The notes: generated by a model not told the origin, from the letters alone. Shown: positions 9,151 through 17,308, counted from the first letter of the stretch. The stretch: DNA of 64,000 nucleotides from Priestia iocasae (GCF_016909075.1 NZ_JAFBFC010000001.1:930001-994000), one strand, 5' to 3'. A program made the numbers and translations.

Positions 9151-9388
9151 ATGTCATGAAGAGATATTTTTAGATAAGATACTAAAGAAAAAAGTCGCAA
9201 AAGAGGTAGTGACGTTACATAATAGAAACGGAGAAGTAATTCTAAATATAAAAAAATAAAGCTGCACACTCATTTTGGGGCAAGGTGATTAGTTAGCAAA
9301 CAGCGGGGACCTTTTCTGAACGAGAAAAAGAATAACGTAATAGTTTCATAGTTTTGTTAAGGTAAAAGAGTGGAGGGGTAAAAATTAG

Positions 9389-10447
9389 ATGAGCGTGACA
9401 CATACACAGTTAAAAAAGATGACGTTAGAAGAATTAGAAGAACTAGAGCAAGACCTTCATGATAAAGAGGACAACATAGAGTATTCTTTATATGCTCAAA
9501 AAATTAGCGTATACAAAGAAATGTATGCAAGGCTTCACAAACTAGCAAGAGAGAACAAAGAAGTAGCGAGGTATCTTGAGTATGTAAAAAAGAAGCTTTT
9601 ATTTTGTCTCATTCACTATGGCACACATTTAAAAATGAAATACGAAAAAGATGATAAGATGGCCGTAAATTGTTTAGAACAGGCATTAAAATACGATGGG
9701 AAAAACCCAATCGCAGCGTATCGGCTAGGCTTCTTATCTTATAAACAAGAAAAGTATGACATGGCGCTCAATTACTTTCAAATGGCTATTAGGAACCAGA
9801 CTTATGATGAAAGCAGAAAAGATTATCGATTAAATCATCAACAAATGATAAATGCACACCTTTATTTAACAAACAGTGCACTTTATATAGCAGCAAAAAC
9901 ACATGATGAGCTAGACGCGATGACACATGGGAGTCAACAAGAGCTCCCAAACTATGAATTTTCGTCTCTGTATCGTAGTTTAAAAGAAAACGAGACCTAT
10001 TTAGAAAAGAATGCATTTTACAAAGTGAGTCAAGATGGAAAAGTGATGTGTTCAAAGCAAGAGTGTGAAGAATTAATTGAGAGCGAGCTATCTCATACGA
10101 TTTTCCTTTATTTTAGTGATCGAGATATCAGACTCTCTTTTGGTGAGTACGATTGTCAGCTTAGTCCGAATCATGCGCGTATTTTTCATTATTTACTAAC
10201 GAACACATCTCAACACTCACCAGGTACAAGAATCAACATGAAGTTATTTTTTACAGATTCACATGTGAAGGATGAAGTAACAAAAGATGCATTTAAACGA
10301 GCAATCAGTAGGTTGAGAGGAAAGATACGGGAGTGTGATATTCCTAACATCATTCAAACGACCAACCACTATGGTGAAACAGCATATTATTTTGATGGAC
10401 AACTTCCATATTACGTGATGTACAGGGTAGACGATCCAATCGAATAG
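9389..10447 (+). CDS. TPR-repeat protein with C-terminal winged-helix-like domain
   Basis: This is a 352-residue soluble protein. Residues 1-70 are charged and helical. Residues about 90-135 contain at least one clear tetratricopeptide unit (AVNCLEQALKYDGKNPIAAYRLG, followed by A-L-N-Y-F-Q-x-A). The last 110 residues have the pattern of an OmpR/SARP-type winged helix: LSPNHARIFHYLL, an ISRLRGKI recognition-helix segment, then an I-I-Q-T... YYF hairpin. I do not recognise a named family. A TPR plus DNA-binding arrangement would suit a regulator controlled by protein-protein contact. GGAGGGG lies 13 bases before the ATG. It is monocistronic, with its own terminator. Confidence 0.6.
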   Translation: MSVTHTQLKKMTLEELEELEQDLHDKEDNIEYSLYAQKISVYKEMYARLHKLARENKEVARYLEYVKKKLLFCLIHYGTHLKMKYEKDDKMAVNCLEQALKYDGKNPIAAYRLGFLSYKQEKYDMALNYFQMAIRNQTYDESRKDYRLNHQQMINAHLYLTNSALYIAAKTHDELDAMTHGSQQELPNYEFSSLYRSLKENETYLEKNAFYKVSQDGKVMCSKQECEELIESELSHTIFLYFSDRDIRLSFGEYDCQLSPNHARIFHYLLTNTSQHSPGTRINMKLFFTDSHVKDEVTKDAFKRAISRLRGKIRECDIPNIIQTTNHYGETAYYFDGQLPYYVMYRVDDPIE

Positions 10448-10455
10448 TTCTCTTG

Positions 10456-10489
10456 AAAAAGGTGGTGACAGGGGTGTCACCACCTTTTT
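10456..10489 (+). terminator. Intrinsic terminator
   Basis: AAAAAGGTGGTGACA pairs with TGTCACCACCTTTTT around a short GGGG loop, a textbook terminator after the TPR gene. Confidence 0.9.
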
Positions 10490-10526
10490 GTGATAATAAA
10501 GTCATAACGAAGAGGGAGATGATCAA

Positions 10527-11903
10527 ATGAAAACGTGGAATCAATTATTTACTCGTCATGGATTTATGGTGAAAGAAGAAGGAATCAATGAATTTATTTG
10601 TTGGGAAGAAACCGAAGAGAATATTGCTTTTCTAGTAGAAAGCTTAGAAAACGCATTTGTATCTTACAAGTTTGAACATGGTTTTTTAACGATAGACAGT
10701 CCAGTTGTTTCAGAAGAAACATGGTTAAAGGGTATAGACTTTAAGAATCGAGGTAGAGGAGAAGGATTATGGTTTCGTCCAGGAAAAGATGAGCCAAAAG
10801 TAAAAGAGCTAGATACGTATATCGCAGGTGTCGTACGCCAGTTGAACCGATTAGGTTTTCATACAATGCACTGCTGTGATGGTCATGAAAAAAGAAGACC
10901 GTCAATTGGTTTTGTACAGTCAGTGAATATGGATGTTGTAAGTAACGTTTTACAAGCAGCAGGCGTATCAAACTTTCACGTTAGAAGCCGAACAATTAGC
11001 TTATCTTTATCACGTACAAATCTGCTAGACATTGCAGAAAATCTTGCCGTTTTAAAAAAAGAATGGATTAATAAAGGATCGGAATGGATAAAAAAACAAT
11101 TATTTTTGCATGAGCTCGAGCAGTGTTTATCCGTAAACGGAGGAAGTGGAAACGAAGGAGAAATTCGAGATTACGTGGTAGAGCGGCTAAGTTCTTATGT
11201 GGACTTTGTAACAGTTGACCGAACAGGAAATATCTTGGCTCAAAAAGTATGTGGAACAGGTCGTGGCCCAACGATTTTAGTAAACGCTCATCTCGACACA
11301 GTAGATATTATTGAAGATGGTAGAAAAATTATAAAAGAAGACGCTATCTGGTCAAGTAGTCAAGGGATACTTGGAGCAGATGACAGAGCGGGTGTAACGA
11401 TTTTAATACAGTTAGCTCAGCGTCTTGAAATGATAAAGTTTGATGGCACCGTGAAATTTATCTTTACAGTGGAAGAAGAAATTGGGTTAGTTGGGGCAAG
11501 AAACGTTGATGAATACTTTCTATGGGGTGTTGACGCAGCATTCGTTGTCGATCGTCGTGGTGCAGGTGACATTGTGACATCATGCGGAGGATATGAAGCG
11601 TTTTGTCATCAAAACTACGGAGTGTTTGTTGAACAGATTGCGAAAACTCAAGAATTAGAAGGTTGGAAGTGTACAGTCGGAGGAAGCAGCGACACAAGAA
11701 TTTGGTCTGCTTATGGTATTCAAAGTGTAAACTTATCAGTTGGCTATCAACATGAACATACAAGTGAAGAGACATTGGATGTAGATGCTTGTTATGAAAC
11801 GTTTATGTTGTTAAATGGTGTATTTCAACACGGGAGAGAATTAGGAAGATTAGTAAGAGAGCTGAAGAGAGTCGAAAGACGAAGAGAAATGATGTCATCA
11901 TAA
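10527..11903 (+). CDS. M20/M42-type metallopeptidase fused to an N-terminal C-C-x-G-H domain
   Basis: This is a 458-residue two-part protein. Residues about 190-458 are a zinc aminopeptidase of the PepT/M20 clan: His255 in NAHLDTVD, the bridging Asp in GADDRAG, the Glu pair in TVEEEIG, VVDRRG, and a C-terminal YQHEHTSEE His ligand. Residues 1-180 are not a peptidase. They contain Cys116-Cys117-Asp118-Gly119-His120, a motif that looks like a metal or nucleophile site, plus R-P-S-I-G-F. I do not know a function for that half. Good ribosome binding site (GAGGGAG). The enzyme should be cytosolic and cleave short peptides. The stand-alone arrangement gives no pathway clue. Confidence 0.75.
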   Translation: MKTWNQLFTRHGFMVKEEGINEFICWEETEENIAFLVESLENAFVSYKFEHGFLTIDSPVVSEETWLKGIDFKNRGRGEGLWFRPGKDEPKVKELDTYIAGVVRQLNRLGFHTMHCCDGHEKRRPSIGFVQSVNMDVVSNVLQAAGVSNFHVRSRTISLSLSRTNLLDIAENLAVLKKEWINKGSEWIKKQLFLHELEQCLSVNGGSGNEGEIRDYVVERLSSYVDFVTVDRTGNILAQKVCGTGRGPTILVNAHLDTVDIIEDGRKIIKEDAIWSSSQGILGADDRAGVTILIQLAQRLEMIKFDGTVKFIFTVEEEIGLVGARNVDEYFLWGVDAAFVVDRRGAGDIVTSCGGYEAFCHQNYGVFVEQIAKTQELEGWKCTVGGSSDTRIWSAYGIQSVNLSVGYQHEHTSEETLDVDACYETFMLLNGVFQHGRELGRLVRELKRVERRREMMSS

Positions 11904-11957
11904 ACAAGTTTGTATAAAGACGTGAACTGTAAATAGGAAAGAAAGAGTTAAACTAGT

Positions 11958-11999
11958 GAAGGGACGTTGTCGAATGAAACATGATGACAACGCCCCTTC
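11958..11999. terminator. Probable bidirectional terminator hairpin
   Basis: GAAGGGACGTTGTC (11958-11971) pairs with GACAACGCCCCTTC (11986-11999) with one mismatch. It sits between convergent genes and lacks a strong T-tract on either side. Confidence 0.55.
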
Positions 12000-12024
12000 A
12001 TGATTGAAATGGATGATGAAATAG

Positions 12025-12540
12025 TTACTCCACCTTAACATTCTCCTGAATAAACTCTTTTTCTTCTTCCAAACTCAAAATTCCTTTTGCTTTTCCAATG
12101 GTTCCTTTTTGTAACTTCCAAATCGCATTGTGATCTTTATCGATTTTTGAGAAATCGTGAGCTTGCCAGCGGGTTAGGATAGCTAGGTATGTATCGCTAT
12201 GTTTATAAGCTGCTTTATTTTTTGTGACAATGTCCAGTAGACGGTTAATGCGATCATCGGTTAGCGGGATGAAGCCCCATTTGTCCTTTGCTTTTACTTT
12301 TTGATGGCTCATGCCATGGAGGGCGTTTTGAATGTCTTCTTCGACCATATCTATTGGGAATTCATCTTCAATTGGTTGTTTGCGAACTTCTTTAATTTTA
12401 AGAAGGGTGCTTGTGCCATCTGAGTTAGCTTCGACGTTTGTCGTAGTAACGCTTGATTTTGTGTACGCTTTGTAGCCGTAAAATCCAGCCGCTCCTCCAA
12501 GTATACATACAGTTATGGCAATCAGAATCGTCTTTTTCAT
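12025..12540 (-). CDS. Membrane-anchored DUF6241-like protein
   Basis: This is a 171-residue protein with a single N-terminal membrane segment (residues about 4-22, ILIAITVCILGGAAGFYGY) and an otherwise hydrophilic exterior domain. The conserved-looking part (DEFPIDMVEEDIQNALHGMSHQ and WGFIPLTDDRI) resembles Bacillus proteins annotated DUF6241, whose function is unknown. A GAAAGAGGTAG ribosome binding site precedes the ATG at 12540. It is likely an extracytoplasmic protein tethered to the membrane. The gene is alone between convergent terminators. Confidence 0.65.
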   Translation of the reverse strand: MKKTILIAITVCILGGAAGFYGYKAYTKSSVTTTNVEANSDGTSTLLKIKEVRKQPIEDEFPIDMVEEDIQNALHGMSHQKVKAKDKWGFIPLTDDRINRLLDIVTKNKAAYKHSDTYLAILTRWQAHDFSKIDKDHNAIWKLQKGTIGKAKGILSLEEEKEFIQENVKVE

Positions 12541-12604
12541 TATGTGACTACCTCTTTCTCTCTGAAGTGGAATATTATGTATTTCGACATTGTCACATGC
12601 TATT

Positions 12605-12627
12605 CCTCCTTATGGTGAACAAGGAGG
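12605..12627. other. Hairpin pairing an anti-SD-like and an SD-like sequence
   Basis: CCTCCTT at 12605-12611 pairs with AAGGAGG at 12621-12627 across a nine-base loop. On the plus strand the right arm is a perfect Shine-Dalgarno followed by an ATG at 12632, which opens only eight codons. The hairpin lies upstream of the minus-strand DUF6241 gene. Function unknown. Confidence 0.3.
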
Positions 12628-12701
12628 GGGGATGGTAGATGAAACGAAGGAGCAATAAAGTAGGTTTTCTAGTAAGGGAGGAATTTAAGAGCTTCTCATC
12701 A

Positions 12702-12734
12702 ACTAAAATAAGCCTAGCCAACTGGCTAGACTTG
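12702..12734 (-). terminator. Terminator of the tRNA-Ala transcript
   Basis: Read on the minus strand, AAGTCTAGCCA and TGGCTAGGCTT form an 11-bp stem (one mismatch) with a two-base turn, followed by ATTTTAG. Confidence 0.75.
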
Positions 12735-12757
12735 TTTTCATTTGCTCATGTTAGAGA

Positions 12758-12828
12758 TGGAGCTAGCGAGAATCGAACTCGCATTACTTGACTGCCAGTC
12801 AAGCGTAATCCCATTATACCATAGCCCC
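12758..12828 (-). tRNA. tRNA-Ala (anticodon GGC)
   Basis: The 71-nt minus-strand sequence folds as a tRNA. The acceptor stem GGGGCTA/TAGCTCC contains the G3-U70 pair that defines alanine identity. The D stem is short (GTA/TAC, 3 bp). The anticodon stem CTTGA/TCAAG carries loop CTGGCAG with anticodon GGC at 12794-12796. The variable loop is four bases, and the T stem GCGAG/CTCGC has loop TTCGATT. The discriminator base is A. No CCA is encoded; the genome continues TCT. It is a single tRNA with its own terminator, not part of an rRNA or tRNA cluster. It reads GCC codons, and probably GCU. Confidence 0.93.
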
Positions 12829-13002
12829 GTGTTCGTAAAAATTGTAGCGTTTTCATTCTGTTGTATTCATTTTAATCGTGTCCTATGATTTCGTCAATAT
12901 AAATATAAGAAGAAGCTTGATGTTTGCTTAAAAAGCATGGCTTGAAAGTGTGACTTCATGTTGTCAAAAGCCACGTGATTACATGTTCAGTAGATGTAAC
13001 AG

Positions 13003-13040
13003 TAAAAGAACACCTTCTTAATCGTGCGAGAAGGTGTTTT
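13003..13040 (-). terminator. Terminator of the methyltransferase gene
   Basis: On the minus strand AACACCTTCT and AGAAGGTGTT make a 10-bp stem with a ten-base loop and a trailing CTTTTAC run. Confidence 0.85.
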
Positions 13041-13045
13041 GGGTA

Positions 13046-14089
13046 TTAACGAGGTTTTGCGACAATGCCGTTATGCACTTTAATAAAACCGTGGCGTAAA
13101 ATGTCAAACCCACCTTCATATACGTACAAGCCCATCTGACGAATATCCATCAGTTCACGATACGTGTGATTCATGACGTCGGCCATAATTTTGTAAAAAA
13201 GAACCGATTTTAGCTGATGACGAGGTGTCGTCATAATCGCATAACCACCTGGTTTTAAAAACTTTCGGTGCCAGTTTAGTGCTTCGTGTTTATGTTCATC
13301 GGGAAAATGTTCAAGAAGTCCGACACTTAAGACAATATCAAATTCTTTTCCAAATGGTAAGTTACGAATGTCATCCACGACATAGTGGATATTCATTTGA
13401 TTTTTGTACCAGACTTTTGCTTGACCTGTCGCCGGGTTGCTTCCTAAAAACGGATAGCTGTCAGGGAAATGTCCAAATCGGTCTGTTTTGCAAAACTCAT
13501 CATAATCAACGAGAACCACTTCACCACCAGGATACATGGCATGTAGCTGCATGGCTTCATAGCCTTCTGCTGCGCCTAAAAATAAAATTCGAGGTTTGTG
13601 TACATCTAATCCATCAAATAGCGCACGTTTACCTCTTGGGTCCCATACGCCATCTTCAATGCGGTGTGCATAGTTCCATAGAGAGAGACGAAGAGTTTCA
13701 CCAAGCGCTTTTTTTACTTCACTTATTTCAAAGCGAGATAAATAGCGCCAAAGTTGCTGTTTAGATTGAACTAATTCAGTTGGTACATCTTTAACGAACC
13801 ATTCATGAAAGGAGCGGTTAAAAAACTCCCATGACTGTTTAACGGACATCGTTCCGTGTTCGCTTTCCCATTGTTGCTTTGATGCAGCTTCTGTTTTTAC
13901 AATATAAGGTTTTTTTACTTGTTTCCATGTAAGCTGAGACCAATCAGAGACGAGGTTGGCGTTAATAAACTTATCAATGTTTTCATTTGAAAGCGTCGGA
14001 TCTCGTAAATCAATTCGATAAGCAGGTGTTAGCTCTGTCTTACCGAAGTCATGTTCTGTATAGGCTTTTGCATGCTGCACAACTGACAT
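13046..14089 (-). CDS. Class I SAM-dependent methyltransferase
   Basis: This is a 347-residue protein. A helical N-terminal region of about 165 residues is followed by a Rossmann methyltransferase domain. The domain shows motif I ILFLGAAEGYEA (SAM-binding loop), acidic motif II VVLVDYD, DDIRNLPF for the adenine contact, and FDIVLSVGLLEHF with FLKPGGYAIM (motifs IV-VI). The substrate is not evident; the long N-terminal region is not one I recognise. An AGGAGG-like site (GGAGGAAG) precedes the ATG. A perfect catabolite-response element lies 70 bases upstream, so CcpA control is likely. It is transcribed alone. Confidence 0.8.
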   Translation of the reverse strand: MSVVQHAKAYTEHDFGKTELTPAYRIDLRDPTLSNENIDKFINANLVSDWSQLTWKQVKKPYIVKTEAASKQQWESEHGTMSVKQSWEFFNRSFHEWFVKDVPTELVQSKQQLWRYLSRFEISEVKKALGETLRLSLWNYAHRIEDGVWDPRGKRALFDGLDVHKPRILFLGAAEGYEAMQLHAMYPGGEVVLVDYDEFCKTDRFGHFPDSYPFLGSNPATGQAKVWYKNQMNIHYVVDDIRNLPFGKEFDIVLSVGLLEHFPDEHKHEALNWHRKFLKPGGYAIMTTPRHQLKSVLFYKIMADVMNHTYRELMDIRQMGLYVYEGGFDILRHGFIKVHNGIVAKPR

Positions 14090-14158
14090 TTTTACTTCCT
14101 CCTTACATGTCTAACTTGTTATGCTTGTTAATTATTTTTGTTCTTCTTTGAATTAATT

Positions 14159-14172
14159 TGTTACCGCTTACA
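14159..14172. promoter_or_regulatory. cre (CcpA) site upstream of the methyltransferase gene
   Basis: TGTTACCGCTTACA fits the catabolite-response consensus TGWNANCGNTNWCA at every defined position, in the divergent region 70 bases before the minus-strand methyltransferase start. The rest of the gap (14173-14557) is AT-rich and shows only a possible promoter for the plus-strand gene near 14500 (TATAAT-like at 14505). Confidence 0.7.
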
Positions 14173-14557
14173 TTAATATTCCATAGAGAATGATTAATTC
14201 CTTTTTATAGGTAATGGAAGTAGTTGATGTAATACATTTTTTAATAAAGTGAACGAGTATGAAAAAATCATAAAGTCAGTGAGAATGATAACTGGATAGT
14301 CCAGAAGCAATTGTGGGGGAGAATGAACATGACATGTTGAAACGTATCTTGGTATAACGGAAAATTTTACACTCGTTCATTTAACAAGATAATCACAGAT
14401 ATTTGAGGAAAAGGACGAGCAATATTCTATAAAGAAGTTTAAGAAAAGATTTTAAGTGGAAAAAAAGGACAATAAAGATATACATCTTCTCATAAGATAG
14501 ATATAATAAACTAACAATTCAAAAAAATAACTTCTTTATAGCTAAGGAGGATACAAG

Positions 14558-14953
14558 ATGTTGGAACAAAATGAATTTCAGCAATTTGTAATGGCTCCTG
14601 CGAATGCTCGATACGATTATTTCATTCAGCGGGTGACAAAATCTCGTGAAGTGTGGGTCGTACTAGACAGCAATAATCAAATTAAACTGGCTGGAGATGA
14701 AGAAAATAAACTTGTTGTTCCTGTTTGGCCGTTTAAAGAATCCGCCCAGCGCTGTTTAGAAGGAAATATGGAGGATTGTAAAGTCATATCTATTTCGTTA
14801 GAGCAATTTATGGATAAAGTGTTGTTAGATATGAAAAAGCAGGGTGTACCCTCTTCAGTTTTTTGGAATGGTCGTGATACAGCAATTATTGATGTTGATC
14901 AATTGCTATTTGATTTAAACTGGGAGTTATCTAAAAATCAGCTTCTTCACTAA
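14558..14953 (+). CDS. DUF2750 domain-containing protein
   Basis: This 131-residue cytosolic protein has no membrane segment or signal. The segments REVWVVLD, VVPVWPFKESAQRCLEG and ISLEQFMDKVLLDM match the layout of DUF2750 proteins, small proteins of unknown function found widely in bacteria and often near polymorphic toxin immunity genes. No toxin gene is adjacent here. The ribosome binding site is AAGGAGG at good spacing. It is monocistronic, with a strong terminator nine bases after the stop. Confidence 0.72.
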   Translation: MLEQNEFQQFVMAPANARYDYFIQRVTKSREVWVVLDSNNQIKLAGDEENKLVVPVWPFKESAQRCLEGNMEDCKVISISLEQFMDKVLLDMKKQGVPSSVFWNGRDTAIIDVDQLLFDLNWELSKNQLLH

Positions 14954-14961
14954 TAAGAATA

Positions 14962-15000
14962 AAAAAAGCCTCGAATGCATTAATTCGAGGCTTTTTATTT
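14962..15000. terminator. Bidirectional terminator
   Basis: AAAAAGCCTCGAAT and ATTCGAGGCTTTTT form a long stem with A- and T-tracts on both sides, serving the DUF2750 gene and the convergent small gene at 15002-15130. Confidence 0.92.
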
Positions 15001-15001
15001 G

Positions 15002-15130
15002 TTATGCAGATGTTTTGACATTTGATACAGGACCCTTCGTTGTTTTAGGTTGCCAATTTTTAAGCTTGTTCTTTAGGTAGTCTTTTAGAGAGTCGCGTCG
15101 TTTCTTTCGATTTTTATCTCGATTCTTCAC
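15002..15130 (-). CDS. Small basic protein (42 residues)
   Basis: A 42-codon gene starts at GTG 15130 (KNRDKNRKKRRDSLKDYL...) with GGTGGTGATT as ribosome binding site and ends exactly at the shared terminator. The product is very basic, with about 16 Lys and Arg, and its first half looks like a nucleic-acid-binding tail. It has no transmembrane or signal segment. I do not recognise the family. The signal, length and terminator placement argue for a real gene. It lies next to the cold-shock gene but has no shared promoter visible. Confidence 0.6.
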   Translation of the reverse strand: MKNRDKNRKKRRDSLKDYLKNKLKNWQPKTTKGPVSNVKTSA

Positions 15131-15251
15131 GATCAATCACCACCCTTCCTTTGTATAGAAGTAGTTGTCCGTCCTTTAATGGTGTCGGTATACCTTATCT
15201 ATCTTTATTATACGTCAAAGAACGCGTTGCTAATTACTATCTAAAATATAT

Positions 15252-15284
15252 AATAAAAAAAGACTCTCGGAGAGAGTCTTTTTA
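15252..15284 (-). terminator. Terminator of the csp gene
   Basis: AAGACTCTC and GAGAGTCTT form a 9-bp stem with a tight loop and flanking A/T tracts just downstream of the cold-shock gene. Confidence 0.88.
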
Positions 15285-15298
15285 ACTACTTCGTTTAA

Positions 15299-15502
15299 TT
15301 AACCTTCTTTAACAACGTTAGCAGCTTGAGGTCCACGTTGACCTTGCTCGATGTCAAATGATACTTTTTGGCCTTCTTCTAAAGATTTAAAGCCATCGCC
15401 TTGGATTGCGCTGAAGTGTACGAATACATCTTCTCCGCCTTCTACCTCGATGAATCCGAAACCTTTGTCTGCATTAAACCATTTTACTGTACCTTGTGCC
15501 AT
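15299..15502 (-). CDS. csp: Cold-shock protein (CspA/CspB family)
   Basis: The product has 67 residues, the standard length for this single OB-fold family. Both RNA-binding motifs are present: RNP1-like KGFGFI and RNP2-like VFVHFSAI, plus GTVKWFNA at the start and QGPQAANV near the end. These proteins bind single-stranded RNA and DNA and act as RNA chaperones in the cytosol, especially after temperature drop. An AGGAGG-like ribosome binding site (CAGGAGGAAAAG) precedes the ATG. The 5' untranslated region is about 130 nt from the predicted promoter, typical of cold-shock mRNAs. Which of the usual paralogues (CspB, C, D) it is cannot be decided. Confidence 0.95.
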   Translation of the reverse strand: MAQGTVKWFNADKGFGFIEVEGGEDVFVHFSAIQGDGFKSLEEGQKVSFDIEQGQRGPQAANVVKEG

Positions 15503-15639
15503 ATTACTTTTCCTCCTGTTGTGGATGAAACCACATTGTATTACTACCCTTGCCCAAACATACTATTTCAAGATAAAAATTTCCTGTTAAAGATAATTCG
15601 TTTCTATCCATGTTACACCGAACAAAAATAATTAACTTG

Positions 15640-15668
15640 ATTATAGCATATAAAATTTAAAATAGCAA
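15640..15668 (-). promoter_or_regulatory. Promoter of the csp gene
   Basis: On the minus strand: -35 TTGCTA (15668-15663), a 17-bp spacer, and an extended -10 TGCTATAAT with hexamer TATAAT (15645-15640). This leaves a roughly 130-nt leader. The rest of the spacer to bioF (15669-16023) shows a TATAAT at 15989-15994 that may serve bioF, and no gene. Confidence 0.7.
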
Positions 15669-16023
15669 AGCGCTAAAAAAGAAATGGACCTTTTAAAGAG
15701 TAGGTTATCCATATTTTGACTCCTTCTTTCTTCTTTTATTCCAATAAAATGTGAAAAATCCTCTCTATTTCTAGCTTCAAGGACTCTTGACTTCGTATAG
15801 AGTGATAAAAGTGAAACTGTTATCTAGGCTAATCTTCTGCTTTTACTAAAAAGTTACCAGCGTCTCTTAAAAATGCCCTATGTTGTTAAGAATCCGAAAT
15901 CTATGCAACCAGCCTTGAAAAAAGTTGACTTAATACGGTTCAAACAAGGTCTTCTCTTTTTCAAGTATGTTTTTTTCAGAATGTTATGTATAATTCTAGA
16001 TAGCGAAGCAAAGGGGAGATTAG

Positions 16024-17199
16024 ATGGATACAAGGTGGATGGATCATCAACTAGCTGAAATTAAGAGAAAAGAGCTATATCGAACGTTACGTACGATGGA
16101 ATCGGCACCTAAGTCAACCGGAATATTAAATGGAACAGAAAAGCTAATCTGTGCCTCAAACAATTATCTTGGACTTGCTGCCGATGAACGTTTAATTGAA
16201 GCAGCTACTGAGGCTATGCGAAAATATGGAGTAGGTAGTACTGGTTCTCGATTAATTACAGGAAATACAGCCATTCACGAACAACTAGAGAGAAGATTAG
16301 CGTCTTTTAAACAAGCAGAAGCGGCAATTATTTATTCGAGTGGTTATTTGGCGAATATTGGCGTATTGTCGAGCCTTGCTCAAAAAGGAGATATTATTTT
16401 TAGTGATGAATTAAATCATGCAAGCATTATTGACGGTTGTCGGTTAAGCCGAGCTGAAAAAAGCATTTATTCTCATGTAAATTTAGTAGACCTCGAATCA
16501 CGCCTTCAGCAATCAGCTCACTTTCGTCGCCGCTTTATTGTGACAGATGCGGTTTTTAGCATGGATGGAAATATTGCCCCTCTAATAGAATTCAAGCGAT
16601 TAGCAAAAGCATACGATGCATATCTCATTGTCGATGATGCTCATGGAACGGGTGTATTAGGAACAAATGGGCGTGGAACATGTGATTACCTTGGCGTAAG
16701 TCCAGATGTTTATATCGGCACACTGAGTAAAGGACTAGGAACAGAAGGAGGATATGTGGTTGGCTCTCAGACTCTCATCGATTTATTAAGAAATGTATCG
16801 AGGTCGTTCATTTTTCAAACGGCCATGTCACCAGCCGTGGCAGCTGCCACATTGAGAAGTATCGACATCCTCGAAAGCGAGGAAGGAAAGGAGCGTCGCC
16901 ATCATTTGTTGCATCTCTCGGCACATTTGAGAGCTCGTTTAAAGGAAATTGGCTTTCATGTCATGGGTGATGTCACACCAATCATTCCAGTTTTGATTGG
17001 TGATGCTGATCGGACCTTAGTTTTTGCACAGCGATTACAAGAAGAGAACATTTTTGCACCTGCTATTCGACCGCCAACGGTTCCAGTAGGTAAAAGTCGT
17101 ATTCGTATTTGTTTAACTGCTCAACACTCTATGGAACAGGTGGAAACAATTGCTCGTGTTATGAATAAAGTTGCACAAGAGCTAATTATCTTTTCTTGA
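16024..17199 (+). CDS. bioF: 8-amino-7-oxononanoate synthase (BioF)
   Basis: This is a 391-residue PLP-dependent alpha-oxoamine synthase. The PLP lysine is Lys236 in the IGTLSKGLG segment. Other signatures are the substrate motif SNNYLGLA, the Asp/His pair in VDDAHGTGVLG, and SDELNHASIIDG. BioF condenses pimeloyl-ACP with alanine in the first committed step of biotin ring assembly. The length fits BioF better than KBL (glycine C-acetyltransferase), which is similar. No other bio gene is nearby, so this is a solitary copy. A strong AAAGGGGAG site precedes the ATG. I could not identify a BirA operator with confidence. Confidence 0.85.
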   Translation: MDTRWMDHQLAEIKRKELYRTLRTMESAPKSTGILNGTEKLICASNNYLGLAADERLIEAATEAMRKYGVGSTGSRLITGNTAIHEQLERRLASFKQAEAAIIYSSGYLANIGVLSSLAQKGDIIFSDELNHASIIDGCRLSRAEKSIYSHVNLVDLESRLQQSAHFRRRFIVTDAVFSMDGNIAPLIEFKRLAKAYDAYLIVDDAHGTGVLGTNGRGTCDYLGVSPDVYIGTLSKGLGTEGGYVVGSQTLIDLLRNVSRSFIFQTAMSPAVAAATLRSIDILESEEGKERRHHLLHLSAHLRARLKEIGFHVMGDVTPIIPVLIGDADRTLVFAQRLQEENIFAPAIRPPTVPVGKSRIRICLTAQHSMEQVETIARVMNKVAQELIIFS

Positions 17200-17308
17200 T
17201 AACAAGCAGGATGAACAACAGGAAGAAGACTCATCCTATGAGACTCTTTCACTTTATACGTAAATACAATATGATAGATAGTAAAGATAATCTGTGAAAG
17301 TGGTGAAT

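Noticed and set aside
9141-9259. Short open frame from GTG 9141 reading a lysine-rich 34-codon tail
   Set aside because: It would start inside the terminator of the GS-like operon and has no Shine-Dalgarno; it may be a gene remnant but cannot be supported.
14250-14375. Inverted copies of GTGAACGAGT and ACTCGTTCAT flanking about 120 bases
   Set aside because: Too short and imperfect to call a mobile element; no coding content between.
15850-15960. BirA operator before bioF
   Set aside because: TTGTTAAG and GTTGACTTAA half-sites are present but not at the spacing or symmetry of a BirA site.
15873-16058. 61-codon open frame upstream of and overlapping bioF
   Set aside because: No ribosome binding site, overlaps the bioF start in another frame, and the product has no coherent pattern.
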